From positions 1,736,001 to 1,800,000 of the forward strand of contig AP018697.1 in NCBI GenBank assembly GCA_004001285.1: a stretch of DNA of 64,000 bases, in the 5' to 3' direction. Source of the stretch: Arthrobacter sp. MN05-02 (GTDB taxonomy: Bacteria; Actinomycetota; Actinomycetes; Actinomycetales; Micrococcaceae). Shown in pieces: positions 8,936-17,740 of the stretch. The translations under genes and the position numbers were made by a program. The notes under the pieces were generated by a model. It did not search any database and was not told the origin of the DNA. It was given only the letters and a program-made list of their open reading frames with translations. Numbering within the stretch: the first letter of the stretch is position 1; every line of letters starts with the position of its first letter.

Positions 8936-9862
8936 ATGCTCAGCCGGATCGCTGAATCCCTCTTCTGGATCGGCCGCTACGTCGAACGGGCGGACGGTAC
9001 CGCGCGCATCCTGGACGTGCACCTCGAACGGCTCAACCAGATGCCGCTGCCCCAGCAGCGCGAGACCTCGCGCCAGCTGCTCGGTGTGATGGGCAGCCGC
9101 CCGGAGCAGGACGACATCGACCTCTCCGACCTGCTGCAGGCCCTCGCGTACGACCGGACGAGTGCCACCTCCATCGCCGGCGCCCTCGGAGCGGCCCGGG
9201 AGAACGCGCGCCGAGCCCGTGAGACCGTCTCCAGCAGCGTGTGGGAGAGCCTGAACACCACGTGGTACGGGCTCACGCAGCACCGCAAGGACGTGGTGGG
9301 CACCTACCGCTTCTGCCACTGGGTGGTGGAGCGTACCGCGATGGTGCGCGGCCTCTCCGACACCACCATGAGCCACGACGAGTCCTGGCAGTTCCTCGTC
9401 CTCGGGCGCAGCCTGGAGCGCGCGGACATGACGGCCCGGATGCTCTCCACGCACGACGTCCATGCGGCAGGGCTCTCCTGGGTCAACATGCTGCGCTGCG
9501 CCGGTGCCTACGAGTCGTTCCTGCGCACGCGCCGGGCGTCCTTCGGTGACCAGCAGGCCGCCGAGTTCCTGCTCCTGGACCGGTTGTTCCCGCGCTCCAT
9601 CGTCTATGCACTGAGCGACGCCGAGACGTGCCTCACGCAGCTGAATCCCGCCTACCAGCGCGTCGGTTTCATCAACGACGCGAGCCGGATCGTCGGACAG
9701 GCGCGGACCTTCCTCGAGTTCCACCAGACGCGTGACCTGATGTCCGAGCTGCCCGAGCACATGGAACGTGTCCAGAAGGCCTGCGCACGGGCCTCCGATG
9801 CCGTTTCCCGCACCTATTTCTCCCAGGCCGACGAGCTGTCCTGGGTCGGAGAGGTCTCATGA
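8936..9862 (+). CDS. Alpha-E domain protein (DUF403)
   Basis: A 308-residue, almost entirely helical protein that begins MLSRIAESLFWIGRYVERAD, the hallmark of the alpha-E (DUF403) family, followed by FCHWVVERTAMVRGL and WQFLVLGRSLERADMTARML, which look like internal repeats of the same ERAD helix motif. Function is unknown; the family nearly always accompanies the COG2308 ATP-grasp and a transglutaminase. ATG 8936 is chosen because the conserved MLSRIAESLFW begins there. The gap from the ATP-grasp gene is 52 bp, and the last bases overlap the next gene as ATGA, so the latter two genes are translationally coupled. Confidence 0.88.
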   Translation: MLSRIAESLFWIGRYVERADGTARILDVHLERLNQMPLPQQRETSRQLLGVMGSRPEQDDIDLSDLLQALAYDRTSATSIAGALGAARENARRARETVSSSVWESLNTTWYGLTQHRKDVVGTYRFCHWVVERTAMVRGLSDTTMSHDESWQFLVLGRSLERADMTARMLSTHDVHAAGLSWVNMLRCAGAYESFLRTRRASFGDQQAAEFLLLDRLFPRSIVYALSDAETCLTQLNPAYQRVGFINDASRIVGQARTFLEFHQTRDLMSELPEHMERVQKACARASDAVSRTYFSQADELSWVGEVS

Positions 9863-10710
9863 CACGCCTGCTGATCGAACACCGCACCGGCTACGACTAC
9901 CTGCGCCGGGTCTCGCTGTCCTACAACGAAGCGCGGATGACGCCGCTGACCGATCCGCAGCAGGTGGTCCTCGAGTCCACGCTGAAGGTGAGTCCCTCGA
10001 GCGCCGCCGTCGCGACCTACCGCGACTACTGGGGGACACGCGTGACCTCGTTCGACGTCCACGTGCCCCACGAGCACCTGGAGGTCACCGCCGTCTCGAC
10101 CGTGGAGGTCAGCCGGTCCGAGCGCGTCCCCGGCCAGGACGAGATCCTGACCTGGGAGCAGCTCGCGGCGCCGTCCCGCACGGACGAATTCTCCGACTGG
10201 TTGAGCCAGACGCCGCTCAGCGAGCCGGGGGAGGAAGTGCGGGAACAGGTCGCAGCCGTGGCCGAGGGGTCCGACCCGCATGCGGCCGCCCACGCCGTCT
10301 TCGACTGGCTGAGGACGGAAATGGACTACGTCCAGGGCGCCACCGGCGTGCAGACCAACGCACGCGACGCCTGGGCCGAGCGGAAGGGCGTCTGCCAGGA
10401 CCTCGCGCACGTGGCCATCGGCGCCCTGCGCAGCCTCGGCATCCCCGCACGGTACATCTCCGGGTACCTCCACCCGCGACGCAGCGCCGGCATCGGCGAG
10501 ACCGTGGCGGGACAATCGCACGCATGGGTCGAGTGGTACGACGGCGAGTGGCGCGGCTGGGATCCGACCAACAGCGGCCCGGTGAGCGACTTCCACGTCT
10601 CCGTGGCCCGTGGCCGCGACTACCGGGACGTCTCGCCGCTCAAGGGCATCCTCTCGGGCGGCGGGGGCTCGACCCTGAACGTGACGGTCGCGATCACCAG
10701 AGTCGCCTAG
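9859..10710 (+). CDS. Transglutaminase-like cysteine protease-fold protein
   Basis: A 283-residue member of the bacterial transglutaminase-like family. The N-terminal beta region starts RLLIEHRTGYDYLRRV; the catalytic core has KGVCQDLAHVAIGALRSLGIPARYISGY (catalytic Cys in GVCQD), HAWVEWYDGEW (His) and WDPTN (Asp), so the Cys-His-Asp triad is complete. It could cleave or form isopeptide bonds. Overlap with the alpha-E gene (ATGA) indicates co-translation. The likely job is to process the product of the neighbouring ATP-grasp, but this is inference from gene neighbourhood only. Confidence 0.88.
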   Translation: MTRLLIEHRTGYDYLRRVSLSYNEARMTPLTDPQQVVLESTLKVSPSSAAVATYRDYWGTRVTSFDVHVPHEHLEVTAVSTVEVSRSERVPGQDEILTWEQLAAPSRTDEFSDWLSQTPLSEPGEEVREQVAAVAEGSDPHAAAHAVFDWLRTEMDYVQGATGVQTNARDAWAERKGVCQDLAHVAIGALRSLGIPARYISGYLHPRRSAGIGETVAGQSHAWVEWYDGEWRGWDPTNSGPVSDFHVSVARGRDYRDVSPLKGILSGGGGSTLNVTVAITRVA

Positions 10711-10727
10711 AGCGCGCACCCGGACGC

Positions 10728-10765
10728 GGGAAGGGACCCACGGCACGTGCCGGGGGTCCCTTCCC
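10728..10765. terminator. Bidirectional terminator between the transglutaminase gene and glgC
   Basis: GGGAAGGGACCC (10728-10739) pairs with GGGTCCCTTCCC (10754-10765); the bases between contain the self-complementary CGGCACGTGCCG, so the hairpin can zip up almost completely. It lies between two convergent genes. Confidence 0.75.
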
Positions 10766-10774
10766 GTGCGTGCG

Positions 10775-12031
10775 TCAGGTGATGGGATAGGCCGGTGCGA
10801 TGACCTGGCCCTTGCTGACGATCGTCAGCCCTGAATCCGTGACCGCGAACCCGCGGCTGCGGTCCAGTTCGAAGTCCACCCCGATCTGTGCGCCCGGCGG
10901 GATGCGGACGTTCTTGTCGATGATGGCCCGACGGACCACGGCGCCCGCGCCGACGTTGACCTTGTCCAGGAGCACGGATCCCGTCACTTCGGCGGCTTCG
11001 TCGACGAAGACGTCCGTCGCCAGGATGGAGGTGTCCACGGCTCCGCCGGAGACGACGACGCCCGCGGACACGATCGAATCGTGTGCGGCACCGGAGCGAC
11101 CGGACGCGCTGCGGACGAACTTGGCCGGAGGCGAGACGCTCTGCCGGGTGTAGATGGGCCACTGCAGGTTGTACAGGTTGAACAGGGGCAGGGGTGAGAT
11201 CAGGTCCATGTTCGCCTCGTAGTACGAGTCCATGGTGCCGACGTCCCGCCAGTACTGGCGGTCCCGGTCGGTGGCTCCCGGGATGTCGTTCATGGTGAAG
11301 TCGTACACCGCGGCGTCGTTGCGCTCCACGAAGTAAGGGATGATGTCCCCGCCCATGTCGTGCTTGGTGTCCAGCCGGGCGGCGTCGTCCTCCAGTGCCT
11401 TCAGCAGTGCGTCGGTGGTGAAGACGTAGTTGCCCATGGAGGCGAGGAAGCTGTTCGGGTCGTCCGGCAGGCCCGGCGTCGTCTTCGGCTTCTCGACGAA
11501 GGCCGCGATGCGTCCGGGATCGTGCTGGTCCACCTCAATGACGCCGAACTGGTCGACGAGGTTCATCGGCTGCCGGACGGCCGCGACGCTCACGGAGGCG
11601 CCGCTCTTCACATGGGCGTCGACCATCTGCTCGAAGTCCATGCGGTACACGTGGTCGGCGCCGATCACGACGACGATGTCGGGCCGGGCGTCGTGGATCA
11701 GGTTCAGGGACTGGTAGATGGCATTGGCGCTGCCGAGGAACCAGCTCTTGCCGCGGCGCTGCTGCGCGGGGACCGAGGCGATGTACTGCTGCAGCTGGGT
11801 GGACATCCGCCAGGTCTCGGAGATGTGCCGGTCGAGGCTGTGCGACTTGTACTGCGTCAGCACCACGATCTGGAGGTAGCCGGAATTGACGAGGTTGGAG
11901 AGCGCGAAGTCGATGAGCCGGTAGCTCCCCGCGAACGGCACGGCCGGCTTGGCCCTGTCCGCCGTCAACGGCATCAGCCGCTTGCCTTCTCCGCCTGCCA
12001 ACACCACGGCAAGTACTTTCTTCGGTGCCAC
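10775..12031 (-). CDS. glgC: Glucose-1-phosphate adenylyltransferase
   Basis: Makes ADP-glucose from ATP and glucose-1-phosphate, the committed step of glycogen and maltose-1-phosphate synthesis. The 418-residue protein opens with [19 protein letters not shown] (pyrophosphorylase signature with GGxGxRL), has [29 protein letters not shown] and the sugar-phosphate FVEKPK loop, and ends with left-handed beta-helix repeats. GTG at 12031 is the start because homology begins at APKKVLAV. It diverges from glgA; on the minus strand TAGTGT at 12131-12126 may be its -10 box, giving a leader of about 90 nt. Confidence 0.95.
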   Translation of the reverse strand: MAPKKVLAVVLAGGEGKRLMPLTADRAKPAVPFAGSYRLIDFALSNLVNSGYLQIVVLTQYKSHSLDRHISETWRMSTQLQQYIASVPAQQRRGKSWFLGSANAIYQSLNLIHDARPDIVVVIGADHVYRMDFEQMVDAHVKSGASVSVAAVRQPMNLVDQFGVIEVDQHDPGRIAAFVEKPKTTPGLPDDPNSFLASMGNYVFTTDALLKALEDDAARLDTKHDMGGDIIPYFVERNDAAVYDFTMNDIPGATDRDRQYWRDVGTMDSYYEANMDLISPLPLFNLYNLQWPIYTRQSVSPPAKFVRSASGRSGAAHDSIVSAGVVVSGGAVDTSILATDVFVDEAAEVTGSVLLDKVNVGAGAVVRRAIIDKNVRIPPGAQIGVDFELDRSRGFAVTDSGLTIVSKGQVIAPAYPIT

Positions 12032-12164
12032 TATCGACCCCCCGCTCTTCCTTGAGTGATCTGCCGTCCCGATCCGTCCCGATCCGGCGTAGGTCCCACA
12101 TCCCGGAACCCTTCCGGTCCACTTCACACTAGAGGACTCCGACGCACTGCACTACGTTGAGAGA

Positions 12165-13358
12165 GTGCGAGTAGACATTGTGACCAAGGAGTTCCCGCCC
12201 GAGATCTACGGTGGCGCGGGGGTGCACGTCGCCGAGCTCAGCAGGGTCCTCGCGCCGCAGGTCGACCTCCGGGTCCATGCCTTCGGTGCGCCCCGGCCGG
12301 AGGACTACCACGGAGCCACCGTCCTGTCCTACGGCGTCCCGGAGGGCCTGGCGGCGGCGAACGCCGCGGTCCAGACCCTCGGCACCGACCTCCAGATCCT
12401 CGACGGCATCGGGGGTGCCGACCTGGTGCACTCGCACACCTGGTACGCGAACATGGCCGGCCACCTCGCATCCCTGCTGCACGGCATCCCGCACGTCCTG
12501 AGCGCTCACAGCCTCGAGCCGCTGCGCCCGTGGAAGGCCGAGCAGCTCGGCGGCGGGTACGCCCTCTCGTCCTGGGTGGAGAAGACCTCCTACGAGGCGG
12601 CAGCCGCCGTCATCGCGGTGTCGGCCGGCATGCGCGCCGACATCCTGCGCAGCTATCCGGACGTGGACCCCGGCAAGGTGCACGTGGTGCACAACGGGAT
12701 CGACGTCGCCCAGTGGGCGCGGGACGAGGACGACGACGCCCTGCGCGCCCACGGCATCGACCCGGACCGGCCGAGCGTGGTCTTCGTGGGCCGCAACACG
12801 CGGCAGAAGGGTGTCCCGTACCTCCTCCGCGCGGCTGCCCAGCTGCCGGCCGACGTGCAGCTGGTGCTCTGCCTGGGTGCCGCGGACACGCCGGAACTGG
12901 CGGCCGAGACCGAGGTCCTCATCACGGAACTGCGGGAGCGGCGCGGCTCCGTGGTGCTGATCGAGAAGATGCTGCCGCGCCGCGAGGTGGTCCAGATCCT
13001 CAGCCACGCCACCGTCTTCGCGTGCCCGTCCATCTACGAGCCCCTCGGCATCGTCAATCTCGAGGCGATGGCGTGCGGTGCCGCCGTCGTCGCGTCGGCC
13101 ACGGGCGGCATCCCCGAGGTGATCGACGACGGTGTCACCGGCACCCTGGTGCCCATCGACCAGGTGCAGGACGGGACGGGTACGCCGCTCGATCCGCAGC
13201 GGTTCGTCGACGACTTCGCGGCGGCCCTGAACGCGCTCGTCGGTGACCCGGCGAAGGCGTCCGCGATGGGCGCCGCCGGGCGGGAACGCGCGGAGCGGCA
13301 CTTCGACTGGGGCTCCATCGCCGAGACGACGCTCGGCGTGTACCGCGACGTCCTCTGA
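12165..13358 (+). CDS. glgA: Actinobacterial glycogen synthase / maltose-1-phosphate synthase (GT4)
   Basis: A GT4 retaining glucosyltransferase of 397 residues: MRVDIVTKEFPPEIYGGAGVHV at the N-terminus (donor/acceptor glycine loop), HSHTWYANMAG, SAHSLEPLRPWK, VFVGRNTRQKGVPYLL, and the ExxxxxxxE donor site in ACPSIYEPLGIVNLEAMACG. The short actinobacterial type paired divergently with glgC corresponds to mycobacterial Rv1212c, which is known to make alpha-maltose-1-phosphate (GlgM) rather than simply elongating glycogen, so the GlgA label may be misleading. TACGTT at 12153-12158 stands 6 nt before the GTG start with no Shine-Dalgarno sequence, suggesting a leaderless transcript. Confidence 0.92.
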   Translation: MRVDIVTKEFPPEIYGGAGVHVAELSRVLAPQVDLRVHAFGAPRPEDYHGATVLSYGVPEGLAAANAAVQTLGTDLQILDGIGGADLVHSHTWYANMAGHLASLLHGIPHVLSAHSLEPLRPWKAEQLGGGYALSSWVEKTSYEAAAAVIAVSAGMRADILRSYPDVDPGKVHVVHNGIDVAQWARDEDDDALRAHGIDPDRPSVVFVGRNTRQKGVPYLLRAAAQLPADVQLVLCLGAADTPELAAETEVLITELRERRGSVVLIEKMLPRREVVQILSHATVFACPSIYEPLGIVNLEAMACGAAVVASATGGIPEVIDDGVTGTLVPIDQVQDGTGTPLDPQRFVDDFAAALNALVGDPAKASAMGAAGRERAERHFDWGSIAETTLGVYRDVL

Positions 13359-13416
13359 CGCGGTCCGGACGCCTGCGGTCCCGCCGCCGGGTCCCGCGCT
13401 GCGGGCGGCACACGCG

Positions 13417-13448
13417 CGCAGGCCCGGGGATCCGTTCCCGGGCCTGCG
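13417..13448. terminator. Terminator between glgA and the acyl-CoA oxidase gene
   Basis: CGCAGGCCCGGG (13417-13428) pairs perfectly with CCCGGGCCTGCG (13437-13448), loop of 8 nt, between convergent genes. Confidence 0.75.
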
Positions 13449-13481
13449 TAGATCGAGGTGGATGCGCGGCCGGGCCTGCCG

Positions 13482-15602
13482 TCAGCTCCTGATGCCGGAC
13501 GTCGCCGCCCTGTGCGCCTTCTTCTGCCTGGCTTCACGGGCGAGGAGTGTCTTCTCGTCGATCGGCGCGTCACCACTGGCGCGACGGCGGCGCGTGTACT
13601 CGGCGGCCTCCTCCTGGCGCTCCTGCTCCGCTCCGCTCGCGATGGCCGAGCGCAGGTGTTCGGGGCCGTACCCGAACGACTCCACCAGGTCGAGGGCGTG
13701 CGGGCGGATCTTGGTCAGCAACCGGTTGATGTACCGGTCGAGTGTCCGTGCGCGCTGGGACGACAGGCGGCCGTTCATGAGGAACCACGCGAGGTCCTTC
13801 TCGATCAGGCACAGACCGAACAGGTCGCGGAGCCGGGTGAGGACCGCGCGTGTCCCCGGATCCTCGACCTTCTGCAGGCCGCGGGTGAACGCCTCCCACT
13901 GGAGGAGCTCGGCATGGGCGTGGGCCACCTCGATGAGCTCGTTCTGGTGCTCGTTGAAGAGGGCGGCGGACTTCTCCTGCGACTTCCCCCTCGCGCCGCG
14001 CAGCACGGCGGCGACGTCCGCCACGCGCGACTGCACGCGGTCCGACAGCAACTCGCGCTGCGTGTCCTCGTCCCGTAGCGCCTTGGCGGACTTCTTGCCG
14101 GAGCCGGAGTCCGCCACCGTCTGCGCGACGCGGCGGAGGCCCGAGCGGTGCAGCGTCCTGCCCGCCGCCTGCGACACGGCGTAGCGAGCGAGGACGCCGA
14201 AGTCGACGCCCTTGAACTCCTTGGCGTAGTCCGTCAGGAGGCGCTTCGCGACGAGCTGCAGCAGCACGGTGTTGTCGCCCTCGAAGGTGACGTAGACGTC
14301 GAGGTCGGCGCGCAGCGATGCGAAGCGGTTCTCGATCAGGAAGCCCTGGCCGCCCGTCGCCTCGCGGCACTCCTGCAGCGTGTCGAGGGCCAGCCAGGTG
14401 CTGAGCGGCTTGAGGGCTGCCGCGAGTGTCTCGAGGTCCTGCCGGTCCTCGTCGGTGTCGCTCCTGCCGGAGAAGACGTCGTCGAACTTCTCGAGGAGCT
14501 CCTCGTGGGCGAAGGAGGCCGCGTAGGTCGCCGCGAGGCGCGGCAGGAGCCGGCGCTGGTGCCGCTGGTAGTCCATCAGCACCTCCTCCGTGAGGTCGGA
14601 GGACGCGTTGAACTGTCGTCGCTGCGTCGAGTAGGTGATGGCGGCGGTCAGCGCGAGCTTGCTGGCGGCCACGGCGGCGCCGTCGAGCGAGACGCGTCCC
14701 TGGACGAGGGTGCCGAGCATCGTGAAGAAGCGGCGGCCGGGGGACGCGATGGGAGAGGTGTAGCTGCCGTCCTCGGCGACGTCGCCGTAGCGGTTCAGCA
14801 GGTTGGTCCGCGGCACGCGCACACCGGTGAAGTGCAGGCGGCCGTTGTCGATGCCGTTGAGGCCGCCCTTGATGCCGTCGTCCTCCCCACCGATCCCCGG
14901 CCTGAAGGTGCCGTCGGCATCGCGCAGTTCCACATAGAACCCGTGCACGCCGTGGTTCACGCCCCGGGTGATGAGCTGCGCGAAGACGACGGCCGCGCGC
15001 CCGTCGATGGCTCCGTTGCCGATGTAGTCCTTCCAGGCCGCGCGGAACGGGGTGTCGATCACGAACTCGTCCGTCGCCGGGTCGAAGGTCGCCGTGGTGG
15101 CGATGCTCGCCACGTCACTGCCGTGGCCGGTCTCGGTCATCGCGAAGCAGCCCGGGATGTCCATGTTCATGATCCCCGGCAGCCACGCCTCGTGGTGCTT
15201 CTCCGTGCCCAGGTGCATCACCGCCGAGCCGAACAGGCCCCACTGCACCCCGGACTTGATCTGGAGCGAGGGATCGCCGACCACGAGCTCCTCGAAGCCC
15301 GCCACGTTGCCGCCGTGGTCGTCGTCCCCGCCGAAGGCCTCCGGGAAGGCCCGGTGCACGGCCTTCTGCTCCACGAGGTAGTGGAGCTGGTCGAGGCAGC
15401 GCCGCCGGTGGTCGTGGTGGGTCAGCCCCTCCACCTTGTGCATCTCCGGTCGTCCGGCGAGCTCCCGCGCGGTCCGCCGTACGTGTGCCCATCTGCCGAG
15501 GAGCAGTTCCCCGAGTTCGGCGGTGTCGACGGTGGCCTGCTCGTCGTCCCGGATGTGGGCCGTCGCGGGAAGCTGCTGCGGCCTGGAGATCGTCTGGGTC
15601 AT
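13482..15602 (-). CDS. Acyl-CoA oxidase / acyl-CoA dehydrogenase (FadE-like)
   Basis: Flavoenzyme that introduces the trans-2 double bond in acyl-CoA during beta-oxidation. At 706 residues it is the long peroxisomal-oxidase (ACOX) type: FAMTETGHGSDVASIATTA is the flavin/substrate loop, followed by a beta-domain (WKDYIGNGAIDG), YSTQRRQF, and two C-terminal helical domains with RRLLPRLAATYAASFAHEELL and GQGFLIENRFASLRADLDVYVTFEGDNTVL. Whether oxygen or an electron-transfer flavoprotein is the acceptor cannot be read from sequence. Its start overlaps the stop of the upstream TetR gene by 4 bp (ATGA), so both are one unit controlled by the same operator. Confidence 0.85.
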   Translation of the reverse strand: MTQTISRPQQLPATAHIRDDEQATVDTAELGELLLGRWAHVRRTARELAGRPEMHKVEGLTHHDHRRRCLDQLHYLVEQKAVHRAFPEAFGGDDDHGGNVAGFEELVVGDPSLQIKSGVQWGLFGSAVMHLGTEKHHEAWLPGIMNMDIPGCFAMTETGHGSDVASIATTATFDPATDEFVIDTPFRAAWKDYIGNGAIDGRAAVVFAQLITRGVNHGVHGFYVELRDADGTFRPGIGGEDDGIKGGLNGIDNGRLHFTGVRVPRTNLLNRYGDVAEDGSYTSPIASPGRRFFTMLGTLVQGRVSLDGAAVAASKLALTAAITYSTQRRQFNASSDLTEEVLMDYQRHQRRLLPRLAATYAASFAHEELLEKFDDVFSGRSDTDEDRQDLETLAAALKPLSTWLALDTLQECREATGGQGFLIENRFASLRADLDVYVTFEGDNTVLLQLVAKRLLTDYAKEFKGVDFGVLARYAVSQAAGRTLHRSGLRRVAQTVADSGSGKKSAKALRDEDTQRELLSDRVQSRVADVAAVLRGARGKSQEKSAALFNEHQNELIEVAHAHAELLQWEAFTRGLQKVEDPGTRAVLTRLRDLFGLCLIEKDLAWFLMNGRLSSQRARTLDRYINRLLTKIRPHALDLVESFGYGPEHLRSAIASGAEQERQEEAAEYTRRRRASGDAPIDEKTLLAREARQKKAHRAATSGIRS

Positions 15603-16360
15603 GGCGTGTCCTTCGCTGGTCGGCGGCTGTGGGGAGAGCGTGGGGTCGGCGGCGGGACGAGCGCTTCGTAACGGCTGATGCCGTCGAAGAGCCAGCCCGT
15701 GATGTGGTTCGCCATCTGCTCCTCGGTCGGCTTGTGGGGTCCGTCGGGTGCGGAGAGCCAGTGCTCACCGGCGGCGCGGACCATGCCGATCGCTGCCGTC
15801 GGCCAGTAGCCCGGCGCGGCGTCGTCGGGCCCGGCGGGACGGTCGGGGGAGAGCAGGTAGGCGCGCATGGGCCGCGAGATCATCTCGGTGATCGCGGCGA
15901 GGAAGTGTGCGAGCGTGTCCTGGCTGCCGTCGTCGGCGGCGGTGGATTCGGCGATCCCCACCCGCGTCACGAAGGCGTACACATTGGGGGAGGTCCGGGC
16001 CATCTGCAGGTATGCGAGCACCATCGAGTGCAGGCCCTCGCGGGGCGTCGATGCCGCCTTGGCGGCGTCGAGCACCTTCTGCTGCATCTGGCCGATGACC
16101 ACCTCGGCCATGGCGCGCTGCAGTCCCGTCTTGTCACCGAAGTAGCGGTAGTAGACGGACTTGGAGGTGTCGGCCGCGGCGGCGATGTCCTCCATCGACG
16201 CACCCGGGCCGAGCGCGTCGATCGCGCGCCTGGCGGTCCTGATGAGCTGCCGTCGCCTTTCGGCGCGATGCTCCTCCCAGCGGCTGGACCGCCCGTCGGA
16301 CGTCGGGCGCCCGTCGGGCGCCTCGTCGGAGGCGCTGGGGAGCACAGCGGCAGACTTCAT
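15599..16360 (-). CDS. TetR-family transcriptional regulator
   Basis: A 253-residue one-component regulator. The helix-turn-helix is in the first third (RRQLIRTARRAIDALGPG, then SMEDIAAAADTSKSVYYRYF), and the C-terminal part is a ligand-binding helical domain. It sits first in the regulator/acyl-CoA oxidase pair and divergent from thiolase-fabG-hydratase, so it most likely represses all of them and responds to an acyl-CoA. Its start codon at 16360 directly abuts a long palindrome (16361-16391), consistent with autoregulation and a very short or absent leader. The extended N-terminal 30 residues before the HTH are disordered-looking. Confidence 0.88.
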   Translation of the reverse strand: MKSAAVLPSASDEAPDGRPTSDGRSSRWEEHRAERRRQLIRTARRAIDALGPGASMEDIAAAADTSKSVYYRYFGDKTGLQRAMAEVVIGQMQQKVLDAAKAASTPREGLHSMVLAYLQMARTSPNVYAFVTRVGIAESTAADDGSQDTLAHFLAAITEMISRPMRAYLLSPDRPAGPDDAAPGYWPTAAIGMVRAAGEHWLSAPDGPHKPTEEQMANHITGWLFDGISRYEALVPPPTPRSPHSRRPAKDTP

Positions 16361-16391
16361 GATACCCAGCGTATCAGGTACGCTAGGTATC
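16361..16391. promoter_or_regulatory. Palindromic operator of the fatty-acid TetR regulator
   Basis: Half-sites GATACC-C-AGCGTA (16361-16373) and TACGCT-A-GGTATC (16379-16391) are inverted copies with a single mismatch pair around a 5-bp centre. It sits between the TetR start codon and the thiolase gene, exactly where a shared TetR operator is expected. Confidence 0.8.
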
Positions 16392-16422
16392 GGTAATCAC
16401 CCCTCGCACCAGGAGCACCCCC

Positions 16423-17740
16423 ATGGCAGATCAGGCCGGGTCGCAGAACGCTGCCCATCCACTCCGCGCGGCAGTCGTCATCGGCGGCAATCGCATCCCC
16501 TTCGCCCGCTCCGGCGGGGCCTATGCCTACTCGTCCAACAAGGACATGCTCATCGCTGCCCTGGACGGCCTCGTCGCGCGCTTCGGGCTCCAGGGCGAGC
16601 GCATCGGCGAGGTGGCGGCCGGCGCGGTCCTCAAGCACTCCCGCGACTTCAACCTGACCCGCGAGGCCGTCCTCGGGTCCGCGCTGTCGCCCGACACCCC
16701 TGCGTACGACCTGCAGCAGGCCTGTGCGACAGGCCTCGAGACCGTGGTGGGCCTGTCCAACAAGATCAAGCTCGGCCAGATCGAGTCGGGCATCGCGGGC
16801 GGCGTCGACTCCGCCTCGGACGCTCCCATCGTCGTGAGCGAGGGGCTCCGCCGCGTGCTCCTGGACCTGTCGCGCGCCAGGACTACCCAGCAGAAGATCA
16901 AGGCCCTCGGCAGGCTGCGACCGAAGGACCTCTCGCCCGACGCGCCCACCACGGGCGAACCGCGCACCGGACTGTCCATGGGCGAGCACCAGGCACTCAC
17001 GACCGCGGCATGGAGCATCTCGCGCGAAGCGCAGGACGAGCTCGCCTACCGCAGCCACCAGAACCTCGCGGCCGCCTATGAACGCGGTTTCTTCACCGAC
17101 CTCATGACGCCCTACCGCGGCCTGACCAGGGACGCGAACCTCCGAGCGGACACCTCGCTGGAGAAGCTCGCCACGCTCAAGCCCGTGTTCGGCAAGTCCC
17201 TCGATACACCGGCCACGATGACCGCGGGGAACTCGACGCCGCTGACCGACGGCGCCGCCCTCGTCCTGCTCGGCAGCGAGGAGTACGCCACCGCCAACAA
17301 CCTGCCGATGCTCGCGACCGTCGTCGACGCCGAAGCGGCGGCCGTCGACTTCGTGCACGGCGAGGAAGGTCTCCTCATGGGGGGAGTCCACGCCGTACCC
17401 CGCCTCCTGCAGCGCAACGGGCTCACCTTCGACGACTTCGACTTCTTCGAGATCCACGAGGCTTTCGCCGGGACGGTCCTCAGCGCGCTGGCAGCCTGGG
17501 AGGACGAGGACTACTGCAAGCGGGTCCTCGGGCTCGACCGTGCGCTCGGCAGCATCGACCCCTCGAAGCTCAATGTCAACGGATCCTCGCTCGCGGCCGG
17601 TCACCCCTTCGCCGCGACCGGCGGTCGCATCGTCGCGACACTGGCCAAGACCCTCTCCGAGAAGGGCGGGCGGGGGCCTCATCTCCATCTGCGCCGCCGG
17701 TGGCCAGGGCGTCGTCGCGATCCTCGAGGCGAGGAACTGA
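16423..17740 (+). CDS. Acetyl-CoA acyltransferase (thiolase, FadA2-like; one frameshift as sequenced)
   Basis: Thiolase that cleaves 3-ketoacyl-CoA in the last step of beta-oxidation. Visible are the nucleophile Cys in LQQACATGLETVVGL, the FFEIHEAFAGTVLSAL segment with His, NVNGSSLAAGHPFAATGGR with the second His, and in the next frame the C-terminal SICAAGGQGVVAILEA with the second catalytic Cys. The frame changes in a G5 run at 17672-17676; dropping one G gives GGRGLISICAAGGQG and the TGA at 17738-17740. As sequenced the frame instead runs into the next gene, giving a false fusion. Start ATG 16423 is preceded by CAGGAG. It overlaps the FabG gene by 1 bp (TGATG). Corresponds to mycobacterial fadA2. 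Confidence 0.85.

Noticed and set aside
4936..8937. A 1333-codon open frame on the minus strand across pepN and the ATP-grasp gene
   Set aside because: It is a high-GC shadow frame: its composition is Arg/Gly/His-rich and it covers two well-supported genes in other frames.
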